NCBI GenBank assembly: GCA_002320005.1
Contig: DCJK01000022.1
Span: forward strand, 1-64,000
Source: Firmicutes bacterium UBA1702
Lineage (GTDB): Bacteria; Bacillota; Clostridia; Peptostreptococcales; Anaerovoracaceae
Length of the DNA stretch: 64,000 bases
Direction: 5' to 3'
Shown here: positions 42,302-51,750 of the stretch, one piece after another
Layout: the number at the start of each line of letters is the position of its first letter
Numbering within the stretch: the first letter of the stretch is position 1
Position numbers and translations under genes: made by a program
Notes under the pieces: model-generated
Seen by the model: the letters and a program-made list of their open reading frames with translations, nothing else
Told to the model about the DNA's origin: nothing
Databases searched by the model: none

Positions 42302-43292
42302 TAAGCTTATAGATAAAGCCATGAAGGTCGGAATCCACATGTGTGGCATAAAGAGAATTTCTGACATGGAGATTTACTGCTGGGTCACACCTGAAGGTCT
42401 GCGCGCCATAAGAAAAGAGGCGCGCTCATTGTACAGGATAACGGTGACTGAAGAAAGAGGAAGCGTATACAGAATCAGACAATTTGCCGCAAAGCCGTTT
42501 AAAATTCTATGCTCGGCATTGATACTGGCGCTTGTAATAAGCCAGTCTTTTTTTGTTAAAACTATTGTAGTCAGCGGTTACAGAGCGATACCTGAAGAAG
42601 AACTCAGGGAATGCCTTGAAGAATCGGGAATCAGAGAGGGCACATATATACCATCTATAGACTGGGGAAAAGCAGAAAAGCATATATATCAGGTTTTTCC
42701 GCAGGTCACATGGCTTAAACTGGCATACGAGGGAAGAAAAGTTTTTCTTGATATTTCAGAAGGAAGGAATCGGGAACCGGGAGAGCTCGGAGAAGTCGCA
42801 GATGAAAAATTTTACAGCAACATCGTTGCGTCAAGTTCCGGATATATACAGAGCATCACCTCCTATAGGGGACTTTGCCTGGCCGAAGAAGGAGACTATG
42901 TTGAAAAAGGTCAGGTGCTCATATGCGGCATGGTACCCATAGAGCCGACGGTGTATGGAGAAGATGTTCCCGACGAATATATGGTGAGAGCAAAGGGAGA
43001 GGTATGGGCAAATGTGCCATACAGGCTTACCTTTAATCAGGAAAGATACACGGAAGATAAGCGCAATGAAGGGGAAAAACTGGTTGCCTGTATTAGAGAG
43101 CGGACTGAAAAGGAAGTAAAAGAGAAAGTTAACAGCAGCATACGACTTTGGGCTGCGGAAAATTTGCCTGAAAATGCCCAAATTCTAAACAAAAATTTGA
43201 ATTTTTGTTATAAAGGAAATATAATAGAAATAGGTGTGACCCTTGAGGTCAGACAACAAATAGGAGAGGAACAGGAGATTTTAGTTGGATAG
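42228..43292 (+). CDS. yqfD: Sporulation protein YqfD
   Basis: 354-residue membrane-linked protein with one membrane segment (about 94-112, FKILCSALILALVISQSFFV) and an exported POTRA-like and barrel-sandwich region (GYRAIPEEELRECLEESGI, GYIQSITSYRGLCLAEEGDY). The start was set at TTG behind GGAGGGAGG because LNFFAHRIRIKIEG then matches the family N-terminus; this puts the first 74 nt inside yqfC in another frame. Its end overlaps phoH by 8 nt. Confidence 0.88.
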   Translation: MKAGYRELNFFAHRIRIKIEGFRTDKLIDKAMKVGIHMCGIKRISDMEIYCWVTPEGLRAIRKEARSLYRITVTEERGSVYRIRQFAAKPFKILCSALILALVISQSFFVKTIVVSGYRAIPEEELRECLEESGIREGTYIPSIDWGKAEKHIYQVFPQVTWLKLAYEGRKVFLDISEGRNREPGELGEVADEKFYSNIVASSSGYIQSITSYRGLCLAEEGDYVEKGQVLICGMVPIEPTVYGEDVPDEYMVRAKGEVWANVPYRLTFNQERYTEDKRNEGEKLVACIRERTEKEVKEKVNSSIRLWAAENLPENAQILNKNLNFCYKGNIIEIGVTLEVRQQIGEEQEILVG

Positions 43293-44280
43293 AAAACTGC
43301 AGATAGCTGAGGAAGTTGACAGAATAGAACTTTTTGGAAATTTTGACTCCAACCTGGATTTGATCAGAGAAGCTACGGGAGTGGAAATATTTCAGAGAGA
43401 TGATAATCTGATTCTCAAAGCTCCGGAGTCGGTGCAATCTGAAGAATCACTGAGCGCATTGAATCTGGCACAGAGCATCGTTGAAGAATTTATGAATATC
43501 CTGGCTTCGGGAGAGAGCCTGGGAAAACAGAAGGCTGCTTATGTAATAGGACTCAAAAAAGAAGGACTTTCATACAAAGAAAGCAACATCGCAAAAGATA
43601 TAATATGCTTTACTCACAAAGGGAAACCGCTTAAACCAAAGACCCTGGGGCAGAAGCAGTACGTAGAGAGCATACGGGGAAATGATATTGTTTTCGGCAT
43701 AGGTCCGGCAGGAACAGGAAAAACATATATAGCCGTTGCCATGGCCGTAAACGCCTTTAAAAATAAAGAGGTTCAGAAAATCATCCTGGCAAGACCGGCA
43801 GTAGAGGCCGGAGAACGTCTGGGTTTTTTGCCGGGGGATCTTCAGGACAAGGTCGATCCTTATCTGAGACCTCTGTACGATGCGCTGTATGATGTGCTGG
43901 GAAGGGATGCCGCCCTCAGACTCAAGGAGAAAGAGGCCATAGAGGTTGTTCCTTTAGCCTATATGCGAGGAAGAACACTGGACAATTCTTTTATTATTCT
44001 GGATGAAGCACAGAATACCACAAGAGAGCAAATGAAGATGTTTCTTACACGAATGGGTTTTGGATCCAAGGTCGTAGTGACAGGAGATGTAACGCAGATT
44101 GACTTGCCAAAAGGCAAAAAATCAGGTCTGGTTGAAGCTGCCAGAGTTTTGAGAAACATCAAAGGAATAGAGTTTTGCTACCTGAAAGATGCTGATGTGG
44201 TGCGCCATGAGCTGGTTAAACGCATAATAAATGCATACGACCGCTACTACAAAAAGTATCCGGAAGAGCTGCAGGAATAA
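43285..44280 (+). CDS. phoH: PhoH-like ATPase
   Basis: 331-residue cytosolic P-loop NTPase, linked with RNA metabolism and always near ybeY. Walker A GIGPAGTGKTYIAVAMAV near residue 140, LARPAVEAGERLGFLPGDL, Walker B FIILDEAQNTT and VVTGDVTQIDLP. TTG start behind AGGAG overlaps the yqfD stop. Confidence 0.95.
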   Translation: MDRKLQIAEEVDRIELFGNFDSNLDLIREATGVEIFQRDDNLILKAPESVQSEESLSALNLAQSIVEEFMNILASGESLGKQKAAYVIGLKKEGLSYKESNIAKDIICFTHKGKPLKPKTLGQKQYVESIRGNDIVFGIGPAGTGKTYIAVAMAVNAFKNKEVQKIILARPAVEAGERLGFLPGDLQDKVDPYLRPLYDALYDVLGRDAALRLKEKEAIEVVPLAYMRGRTLDNSFIILDEAQNTTREQMKMFLTRMGFGSKVVVTGDVTQIDLPKGKKSGLVEAARVLRNIKGIEFCYLKDADVVRHELVKRIINAYDRYYKKYPEELQE

Positions 44281-44293
44281 CAGGAGATACAAG

Positions 44294-44746
44294 ATGAACA
44301 TATATCTTGAAGAAGGACAGGCACTGGAAAAGGAACTGGAGGATAAGATGATGAAAGCCGCAGATTTTCTTCTGAAAAAGGAAAATGTGGATTCAGACAG
44401 AGCAGAAATAAGCCTTACCTTCGTTACAAAGGAAGAAATAAAAGAACTCAACAGTATGTACCGCGGCATTGATAATGATACCGATGTCCTTTCTTTCCCT
44501 CAGTTTGAGGATATGAGCATGCTGCCTGAAGAAGGCGAGATATGTCTGGGAGATGTGGTAATATGCCCGGAAAAAGCCTGCCTTCAGGCTGAAGAATACG
44601 GACACAGCCAGATGAGAGAAATGGTATATCTGTTCGTACACAGCATATTGCATCTTTTAGGATATGACCACATGGAAGCTGATGAGAAAGCTGTCATGAG
44701 ACAGAAAGAAGAAGAAGCCATGAAAGAGATTGATTTAGGGAGGTAA
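44294..44746 (+). CDS. ybeY: Endoribonuclease YbeY (16S rRNA maturation and quality control)
   Basis: 150-residue zinc metalloprotein. The metal site is HSILHLLGYDH (HxxxHxxxxxH). Also NSMYRGIDNDTDVLSFP. ATG after CAGGAG is used; a longer frame begins inside phoH. Confidence 0.95.
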   Translation: MNIYLEEGQALEKELEDKMMKAADFLLKKENVDSDRAEISLTFVTKEEIKELNSMYRGIDNDTDVLSFPQFEDMSMLPEEGEICLGDVVICPEKACLQAEEYGHSQMREMVYLFVHSILHLLGYDHMEADEKAVMRQKEEEAMKEIDLGR

Positions 44747-44749
44747 ATT

Positions 44750-45130
44750 ATGAAGTACAGGGAACTTTACCTGAAGGCATGTGAGATGCTGCCAAGAGCG
44801 TACGCTCCGTTTTCACAGTTTAAAGTAGGTGCAGCACTGCTGTCACGCGACGGAGATGTGTTTACAGGCGTGAATGTTGAAAATTCATCCTTCGGTGCAA
44901 CCATATGTGCTGAAAGGACAGCCTTCGTAAAGGCCATATCAGAAGGATGCCTCGAATTTGAGGCTATAGCCATAGTATCAAGCGAAGGTGAGGCATGGCC
45001 GTGCGGAATATGCCGCCAGTTTATGAAGGAGTTCTGTGATGATGATTTTAAAATTATCACAGGAGATGATGTGGATTCTCTCAAAGTATATACCATGGAC
45101 GAAATACTGCCGGAGGGATTCAGGCTATGA
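44750..45130 (+). CDS. cdd: Cytidine deaminase
   Basis: 126-residue tetrameric-type enzyme deaminating cytidine and deoxycytidine. Zinc and catalytic motif TICAERTAFVKA with PCGICRQFM; FKVGAALLSRDG and NVENSSFG bind ribose. Starts 3 bp after ybeY and overlaps era by 4 nt, the common clostridial order ybeY-cdd-era. Confidence 0.95.
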   Translation: MKYRELYLKACEMLPRAYAPFSQFKVGAALLSRDGDVFTGVNVENSSFGATICAERTAFVKAISEGCLEFEAIAIVSSEGEAWPCGICRQFMKEFCDDDFKIITGDDVDSLKVYTMDEILPEGFRL

Positions 45131-46017
45131 GAACAGGTTTTATAGGTATAGTCGGGCGTCCCAATGTTGGAAAATCCACTCTTATGAATTCGATTCTGGG
45201 TGAAAAGGTGGCCATTACCGCAGACAAGCCCCAGACAACAAGAAACACCATCAGAGGTATATATACAAGGCTTGATGAGAATGCCGGCGTGCAGATGGTA
45301 TTTATTGACACTCCGGGAATCCATAAACCGCACAGCAAGCTGGGCAGCTATATGACTGAGTCAGCCATAGGTACATTTAAAGAGGTGGACGTGATTCTTT
45401 TCCTGGTGGACAGCGCCATGGACAAAGGGCCGGGAGACCGGTACATCATCGACATGCTTCAGAAAGTTGAAACACCCAAGATTGCGGTAATAAACAAGAT
45501 AGATAAGATGGATCCGGAGGTCTTCAGACAGATATACGAAAGCTACGAAGCACTGGGGACATTTGATGCCGTATGCGGAACATCGGCGCTTGAAGGCAGA
45601 AATGTTGAAAGTCTTATAAAAACCATAGAGGATTTTCTGGAAGACGGTCCTATGTACTTTCCTGCAGACATGATTACTGACCATCCCGAAAGATTCATCG
45701 TAAGCGAGATAATCCGCGAAAAGATACTTCACTACCTTAACGACGAGGTTCCTCACGGGGTTGCCGTTGAAATTGAAAGCTACAGAGAGGAAGAAGACAT
45801 CACACGCATAGGGGCTGTTATTTACTGCGAGAAAAAATCTCACAAAGGAATAATAATAGGCAGCGGAGGCAAGAAACTAAAAGGCATAGGTAAAAGCGCC
45901 AGACTTGAAATAGAAGGGTTGCTGGGCTGCAAGGTATTTCTGGAACTATGGGTGAAAGTGAAGGAAAACTGGCGTGATTCCGACTTTGCTCTGTCAAATT
46001 TCGGATACAGGGACTGA
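45127..46017 (+). CDS. era: GTPase Era
   Basis: 296-residue GTPase for 16S rRNA 3'-end maturation. G1 GRPNVGKST at residues 10-18, G2 TTRNTIRGIY, G3 DTPGIHKP, G4 NKID, and a C-terminal KH domain with GIIIGSGGKKLKGIGKSAR. Nothing is missing. Confidence 0.97.
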   Translation: MRTGFIGIVGRPNVGKSTLMNSILGEKVAITADKPQTTRNTIRGIYTRLDENAGVQMVFIDTPGIHKPHSKLGSYMTESAIGTFKEVDVILFLVDSAMDKGPGDRYIIDMLQKVETPKIAVINKIDKMDPEVFRQIYESYEALGTFDAVCGTSALEGRNVESLIKTIEDFLEDGPMYFPADMITDHPERFIVSEIIREKILHYLNDEVPHGVAVEIESYREEEDITRIGAVIYCEKKSHKGIIIGSGGKKLKGIGKSARLEIEGLLGCKVFLELWVKVKENWRDSDFALSNFGYRD

Positions 46018-46020
46018 AAA

Positions 46021-46785
46021 ATGATAACAGATACAGAAGGCATTGTATTAAGGCAGACAAAAGCTTCCGGCGGGCGACGGATGGTATCGCTCTTTTCAAA
46101 AAAATTCGGAAAGATAAGCGTGGGGACCAATCTTAACGAAGGAGGGCGCAACAAAACAGCCCTGGCCATACGCGCATTCACCTACGGCAGATATGAACTG
46201 TTCAAGGGAAGGGACAGCTACAACCTCAACAGCGGGCAGGTATTAAAAAGTTACTATTCGCTGGGAGAAAATCTGGATAAGTATATGGCAGCTTCTTATG
46301 TTCTTGAGCTCACAGACAGACTTTTACCGGAAGAAGTACCGCAGCCGCGCATTTTTAATGTACTGACCGAATGTCTGGATGCTTTGGAAAAGAGAGAAAA
46401 AAAACATAAGACTCTGGTGACGGCATATATGGTGAAACTTATGGATCTAATGGGCACCATGCCGATGCTGGAAAACTGTGTGCGCTGCGGAGACGGGGCA
46501 GGTAGTGCTGCAGACGGCGGCAAGGCGCTATTCAGCATAAAAGAGGGAGGCCTCTTATGCCGAAAGTGTTCAAAAGAGCTTGAAGCGGAAGATGAAGAAG
46601 CATTGATTTACAGTATAGACTTTGGTATAATAGATATATTAAAATATTTTCAGAAAATGCCCATGGCAACCTTCGAAAAAATAGCTTTGGATGACGGATT
46701 GCAGGAGACTCTGCAGAAAATATTAAAAGAATACATATCCTATCATATGGATATAAGGGAACTGAAAAGCGAAAGCTTTTTCTAA
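46021..46785 (+). CDS. recO: DNA repair protein RecO
   Basis: 254 residues; OB fold N-terminal domain (GIVLRQTKASGGRRMVSLFS), helical domain and a zinc site with CVRCG and CRKCS. Acts in RecFOR loading of RecA. Three bp after era, as usual. Confidence 0.93.
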   Translation: MITDTEGIVLRQTKASGGRRMVSLFSKKFGKISVGTNLNEGGRNKTALAIRAFTYGRYELFKGRDSYNLNSGQVLKSYYSLGENLDKYMAASYVLELTDRLLPEEVPQPRIFNVLTECLDALEKREKKHKTLVTAYMVKLMDLMGTMPMLENCVRCGDGAGSAADGGKALFSIKEGGLLCRKCSKELEAEDEEALIYSIDFGIIDILKYFQKMPMATFEKIALDDGLQETLQKILKEYISYHMDIRELKSESFF

Positions 46786-46814
46786 ACTTTAAAAGGAGTA
46801 ACAGGAGGTACAAG

Positions 46815-47513
46815 ATGGAAATCACGTTAGAAAAGATCGAACTGGTTAAAGACAGAACAGGCGTATCATACAAAGAAGCCAAGGAAGCGCTTGAAGCAGC
46901 AGACGGTAGCGTAGTTGATGCTATTATAGCCATTGAAGAAACGGTAAACCTCAAATCGGGAAGCAAGGCCGGCGAACTGGCGGACGAGACAGTGGCCAAG
47001 GTCAAGGAACTGGTAAAGAAGGGAAATGTCACTAAAATTTCTGTAAAAAAAGGCGGGGAGACTATTGTAAATATTCCTGTAAATGTAGGTATTGTGGGAA
47101 CGATAGTGGCTCCATGGGGTGTTCTGGCAGCAGCAGTAGCCTCCTTTGGATTCAAATGTAAGATAGAACTTACAAAAGATGACGGAAGTGTAGTTGACAT
47201 AAGCACAAAAGCAGAAAATCTGGCTAATGATGTCAAAGAAAAGGGTTCCATAGTTGTCGATGAAGTTGTTGCTAAAGGAACAGCTGTATACGAGGATGTC
47301 AAAGAAAAAGCTCCCGGAGTGGTTAACGACATCAAAGAAAAAAGCAGTGATGCCTATAACAGTGTTGTAAACAAAGCTTCCGACGTCTGGAACGGAATAA
47401 AAGAAAAGAAAGAGACAGCCTGCGACAAGGCTGAAGATGCGTTTGACGCAGCAGAAGAGAAAGTTGAAGATATCATAGAAGAAATAAAAAGCGAAATAGA
47501 AAAAGAAGATTAA
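46815..47513 (+). CDS. UBA-like and DUF4342-type protein with long amphipathic tail
   Basis: 232 residues. Residues 1-45 form a UBA/EF-Ts-like three-helix bundle (LVKDRTGVSYKEAKEALEAA). Residues 70-130 match the DUF4342 pattern (GNVTKISVKKGGETIVNIPV, then a hydrophobic VGIVGTIVAPWGVLAAAVAS). The remaining 100 residues are highly charged 11-residue-like repeats (NDVKEKGSIVVDEV, EDVKEKAPGVVNDIKEKSSD, EDAFDAAEEKVEDIIEEI), as in LEA or apolipoprotein-type helices. Function unknown; membrane-surface association is a guess. Confidence 0.75.
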   Translation: MEITLEKIELVKDRTGVSYKEAKEALEAADGSVVDAIIAIEETVNLKSGSKAGELADETVAKVKELVKKGNVTKISVKKGGETIVNIPVNVGIVGTIVAPWGVLAAAVASFGFKCKIELTKDDGSVVDISTKAENLANDVKEKGSIVVDEVVAKGTAVYEDVKEKAPGVVNDIKEKSSDAYNSVVNKASDVWNGIKEKKETACDKAEDAFDAAEEKVEDIIEEIKSEIEKED

Positions 47514-47550
47514 GAATAAAAAAACAGTAGATAGGCAGGTTTTATCAGAG

Positions 47551-48954
47551 ATGAAAAAAGACGTAACAATGGAAAAGATAGTGGCTCTTGCTAAAAACAG
47601 AGGATTTATTTTCCCGGGATCCGAAATATATGGCGGACTGGCCAATACATGGGATTACGGCCCTCTGGGAGTGGAGTTCAAGAATAATGTCAAGAAGGCA
47701 TGGTGGAGAAAGTTTGTTCAGGAATCCAAATACAATGTGGGTCTGGATGCAGCTATTTTGATGAATCCAAAAACATGGGTGGCATCCGGTCACGTAGGCG
47801 GTTTCTCCGATCCGCTGATTGACTGCAAGGGCTGCAAAGCCAGATTCAGAGCTGATAAGCTTATCGAAGAGTACATGCACGACAACAATATAGAAGGAGT
47901 TGTAGTTGACGGCTGGTCCAATGAAAAACTGGAAGAGTACATCAGAGAAAAAGAAATAAAATGCCCTGAGTGCGGAAAGTCTGATTTTACAGGAATACGT
48001 CAGTTCAATCTGATGTTCAAGACTTTCCAGGGAGTAACAGAAGACTCCAAGTCAGAAATATACCTCAGACCTGAAACAGCCCAGGGTATATTCGTAAATT
48101 TCAGAAATGTTCAGAGAACAGCCAGAAAGAAAGTTCCTTTTGGAATAGCACAGATAGGAAAGTCATTCAGAAATGAAATAACACCGGGAAACTTTACGTT
48201 CAGAACCAGAGAGTTTGAACAGATGGAACTGGAATTCTTCTGCAAACCGGGAACTGACCTGGAGTGGTTTGCTTACTGGAAGGATTATTGTGTAAACTTC
48301 CTGAAGAGCCTCAACATGAATATGGAGAACATAAGGATGCGTGACCACGAAAAAGAAGAACTGTCTCACTACAGCAATGCAACTACAGATATCGAATATC
48401 TCTTCCCGTTTGGATGGGGAGAACTGTGGGGTATTGCCGACAGGACTAATTTCGACCTTACTCAGCACATAAACACTTCAGGACAGGATCTGAGCTATGT
48501 TGATTCAGAAAACGGCGAAAAATATGTGCCGTTTGTAATTGAACCGTCACTTGGCGCCGATCGTGTGGCTCTGGCATTCCTTGTAGATGCTTATAACGAA
48601 GAAACCCTGACTGACGGAAACGGAAAAGAGGATACGAGAGTAGTTCTTAAATTCCATCCGGCACTGGCTCCGTTCAAAGCAGCAGTTCTGCCGTTGGCAA
48701 AGAAGCTTGCGCCTGTTGCCGAGCCTATCCATGAGGAACTTTCAAAGTATTTCATGGTTGACTACGATGCTTCGGGATCCATAGGCAAGAGATACAGAAG
48801 AGAGGACGAAATAGGAACACCTTTCTGCATCTGCGTTGACTTTGACACCGAAACAGACGGATGCGTCACCATAAGAGACAGGGACACTATGGAGCAGGTA
48901 AGAATACCTGTCGGAGATGTACGTAAATACATCGAAGAAAGACTGGAATTCTGA
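47551..48954 (+). CDS. glyQS: Glycyl-tRNA synthetase, single-chain class II
   Basis: Charges tRNA-Gly; alpha2 type of 467 residues. Class II motifs: KSFRNEITPGNFTFRTREFE (motif 2 region), RTREFEQMELEFF, and PFVIEPSLGADRVALAFL (motif 3). FIFPGSEIYGGLANTWDYGP begins the catalytic domain; two CxxC pairs (CKGCKARF, CPECGKSD) mark the zinc insert. No glycine T-box or riboswitch is seen in the short gap upstream. Confidence 0.95.
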   Translation: MKKDVTMEKIVALAKNRGFIFPGSEIYGGLANTWDYGPLGVEFKNNVKKAWWRKFVQESKYNVGLDAAILMNPKTWVASGHVGGFSDPLIDCKGCKARFRADKLIEEYMHDNNIEGVVVDGWSNEKLEEYIREKEIKCPECGKSDFTGIRQFNLMFKTFQGVTEDSKSEIYLRPETAQGIFVNFRNVQRTARKKVPFGIAQIGKSFRNEITPGNFTFRTREFEQMELEFFCKPGTDLEWFAYWKDYCVNFLKSLNMNMENIRMRDHEKEELSHYSNATTDIEYLFPFGWGELWGIADRTNFDLTQHINTSGQDLSYVDSENGEKYVPFVIEPSLGADRVALAFLVDAYNEETLTDGNGKEDTRVVLKFHPALAPFKAAVLPLAKKLAPVAEPIHEELSKYFMVDYDASGSIGKRYRREDEIGTPFCICVDFDTETDGCVTIRDRDTMEQVRIPVGDVRKYIEERLEF

Positions 48955-49011
48955 TAACCTTTAAAATCGCAACGATCATGATTTGTCGTTGATTGACGGA
49001 AAGGACGGATT

Positions 49012-51264
49012 ATGAGCGAGTTTCTCTATTCCTTTAACGAAGGAAGCCGAAACATGAAGGGACTTTTGGGGGAGAAAGGTGCAAACCTGGCAGAGATGAC
49101 TGCCATGGGCCTTCCGGTACCCTTTGGTTTTGTTGTAACAACTGAAGCCTGCCGTAAGTTTTTCAGGGACGGAAATACCATAGTGGAATCTGTCATGGAG
49201 CAGCTTCATGAAAAAATACAGGAGCTGGAAGAAGTTACAGGTAAGAAATTTGGCAGCGGGGAAAACCCGCTGCTTGTTTCAGTGCGTACAAGCTCAGTGG
49301 TTAATATACCTACCATGGCTGATACTGTTCTAAATCTGGGACTCAACGATAAAACCGTATCGGGTCTGGCAAAGCTTGGTGGAAGCAATGAATTCGCGCT
49401 GGACAGCTACAGTAGATTCATACGGATGTATGGCAGTGTCGTAAAAAAGATACCTCAGGCCGTTTTTGTATCCACATATGAGAAACTCAAAAGCAAGGAA
49501 AGCCTTAAAACCCAATATTCAGAAGAAGAACTTCTGTATCGTACGGTGGAAGAATATAAAAAAATAATTCTCAGAAAGACCGGAAAACCTTTCCCGCAGG
49601 AACCTTATTTGCAGCTGAAGGAAGTTATCAGTGCGATGCTGGGATACTGGAATTCTTATGCAACCATGACATACCGGGAATTTCACGAGATTTCCCGGGA
49701 TATAGGAGTCGCCCTTGTGGTACAGGCCATGGTTTTCGGAAACCTTGACGATGATTCATGCATAGGAACCGTTTTTACCAGGGATCCAAGGACAGGTCTG
49801 AAGGGAACCTGCGGAAGATTCATAGTCAAAGCCCAGGGAGGAGATCTTCCCTTTGCAGACTCGGTAGTGCGCAGCATAGAAGAAATGGAAGATTTTTTTC
49901 CTGATGTGTACAGGCAGTTCATAAAGATTGCGGCTCTGCTGGAGAAGCATTATCGTGATATGCAGGAGATAGAATTTACAGTGGAAAGCGGCAAGCTGTA
50001 TATGCTGCAGACAAAAAAAGGCCGCAGAAGCCCTGAAGCTGCCATAAAGATTGCAGTGGAACTGGTAGAGGAGAAGATAGTTGACCGAAAGACAGCGGTA
50101 GCCGGAATAAAATCGGCAGACGTGGATAAACTCATCGTCGATGCTTTTCACATGGAAGCAAAGATGCGGCCGGAGGTGGCAGATAATTTCCGGACGATTA
50201 TGACCTGGGTGGATGAATTCAGAGTAATGGGAGTCAGAGCAAACATTGATACACCTGAAGATGCCGGACTGGCACTGCAGATGGGCGCCGACGGAATAGG
50301 TCTGTGCCGCAGTGAACATATGTTTTTTGGGGAAGAAAGAATATATGATTTCATCAGACTGATAATGGCTGAAAGCGACAGAGAACGCAGTCGCGCGCTG
50401 GAGGTCCTCAGGCCGTATCAGACTGAAGACTTCAGGAAGATATTTCTGATAATGGAGGATCGTCCTGTAACCATCAGGTTGCTGGATCCGTCTCTACATA
50501 AATTCATGCCTAAGAGTGAAGAAGAAATACGGCAGCTGGCAGGCAAGCTTCATATGTCTGAAAAAAAACTGGCAGCAAAGATAAAAGTAATGCACGAAGA
50601 AAATCCGCTGATGGGTAAGCGGGGAGCTCGTCTTGCTGTTTCGTATCCGGATATTGCAAGAATGCAGACTGAAGCCATAATTACTGCTGCTATCGAAGCA
50701 GGAAGAGAAATGGATGGTATGCCGGATGTGTCGGTGATGATTCCGTTTGTCAGCACGGCCAGAGAATTTTCTAAGGTAAGGAGCATCGTTGATGAGGCAG
50801 CAGCAGCCTGCTTTGAAAAGATGGGAGAGACTCTTGACTATTCGGTGGGAACTATGATTGAAACTCCCAGAGCGGCGCTGATGTCGGATAAAATAGCAGA
50901 GAGAGCAGATTTCTTTTCCTTTGGAACAAACGATCTTACCGAGCTGGTATATGGTCTTTCACGGTCAGATACAGAAAATCTGGTAGAAGATTATGTCAAG
51001 AAGGATTTGCTGGATCGAAATCCTTTTTATTCTCTTGATCAGAGAGGTGTTGGCAAGCTTATTTCCATGGCGGCATCCGACGGACGCAAGGCGAGACCTA
51101 AACTCAAAATGGGTCTGTGCGGAGACCATGGAGGAGATGCCGAGACAATAAAGTTCTGCAGAGACATAGAATTGAATTTTGTGTCATGCTCAACTTTAAG
51201 AATTCCCGGTGCAAGGCTGGCTGCAGCACAGGCAGCCATAGATGCATCGGTAAAAAACGATTAG
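49012..51264 (+). CDS. PPDK-like protein lacking the phosphohistidine domain
   Basis: 750 residues versus about 875 for pyruvate phosphate dikinase. Residues 1-338 match the ATP-grasp domain (GLLGEKGANLAEMTAMGLPV, VFTRDPRTGLKGT, MQEIEFTVESGKLYMLQTKK). Residues from about 400 match the PEP/pyruvate barrel (RVMGVRANIDTPEDAG, GADGIGLCRSEHMFF, VTIRLLDPSLHKFMP, GTMIETPRAAL, FFSFGTNDLTE, catalytic Cys703 in GLCGDHGGD). The swivelling domain that carries the phospho-accepting His, normally with a GGMTSHAAVVAR-like motif, is absent: only about 60 residues join the halves. A standard three-step dikinase reaction is therefore not possible in this chain alone. Nucleotide-site residues also differ (VSVRTSS, NIPTMADTV). 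Confidence 0.88.
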   Translation: MSEFLYSFNEGSRNMKGLLGEKGANLAEMTAMGLPVPFGFVVTTEACRKFFRDGNTIVESVMEQLHEKIQELEEVTGKKFGSGENPLLVSVRTSSVVNIPTMADTVLNLGLNDKTVSGLAKLGGSNEFALDSYSRFIRMYGSVVKKIPQAVFVSTYEKLKSKESLKTQYSEEELLYRTVEEYKKIILRKTGKPFPQEPYLQLKEVISAMLGYWNSYATMTYREFHEISRDIGVALVVQAMVFGNLDDDSCIGTVFTRDPRTGLKGTCGRFIVKAQGGDLPFADSVVRSIEEMEDFFPDVYRQFIKIAALLEKHYRDMQEIEFTVESGKLYMLQTKKGRRSPEAAIKIAVELVEEKIVDRKTAVAGIKSADVDKLIVDAFHMEAKMRPEVADNFRTIMTWVDEFRVMGVRANIDTPEDAGLALQMGADGIGLCRSEHMFFGEERIYDFIRLIMAESDRERSRALEVLRPYQTEDFRKIFLIMEDRPVTIRLLDPSLHKFMPKSEEEIRQLAGKLHMSEKKLAAKIKVMHEENPLMGKRGARLAVSYPDIARMQTEAIITAAIEAGREMDGMPDVSVMIPFVSTAREFSKVRSIVDEAAAACFEKMGETLDYSVGTMIETPRAALMSDKIAERADFFSFGTNDLTELVYGLSRSDTENLVEDYVKKDLLDRNPFYSLDQRGVGKLISMAASDGRKARPKLKMGLCGDHGGDAETIKFCRDIELNFVSCSTLRIPGARLAAAQAAIDASVKND

Positions 51265-51276
51265 AGGAGAAAGCAG

Positions 51277-51750
51277 ATGATTTCGCTTTGGGGGACAACA
51301 GCAGGTAACCTGCTTATGACATTTATTATATCAATGGTACCTGTAATAGAACTCAGGGGAGCAATACCGCTGGGGGTTTATAACGGGCTTGATGTATGGA
51401 CGGCGCTGGTCGTAGCCATAATCGGTAACCTTGTACCGGTACCGTTTATAATTATATTTATCAGGAAAATATTTAAATGGATGCAGGAAAAAAGCGAGAA
51501 GCTTGCAGTCCTTGTCCGGAAATTTGAGGAAAAAGCAGACAAAAAGAAGGAGCAGGTTCTCAAATATGAATTCTGGGGACTTATGGTTCTCGTTGCGGTG
51601 CCGCTGCCGGGAACGGGCGCATGGACCGGAGCTCTGGTGGCTGCCATGCTGGACATGCAGCTTAAGCGTGCCATGCCTGCCATTACTGTAGGAGTAATTG
51701 TTGCAGGTATAATTGTGACCACGGCCACATATGGGATACAGTTACTATAA
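51277..51750 (+). CDS. Small membrane protein, COG2426 type
   Basis: 157 residues, about four membrane helices with a charged cytoplasmic loop (KWMQEKSEKLAVLVRKFEEK). GAIPLGVYNGLDVWTALVVA and GTGAWTGALVAAML are typical of proteins annotated as putative small multidrug exporters; transport activity is unproven. Starts 12 bp after the PPDK-like gene behind GAGGAG; convergent with the amino-acid antiporter gene, overlapping by 6 bp. Confidence 0.82.
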   Translation: MISLWGTTAGNLLMTFIISMVPVIELRGAIPLGVYNGLDVWTALVVAIIGNLVPVPFIIIFIRKIFKWMQEKSEKLAVLVRKFEEKADKKKEQVLKYEFWGLMVLVAVPLPGTGAWTGALVAAMLDMQLKRAMPAITVGVIVAGIIVTTATYGIQLL

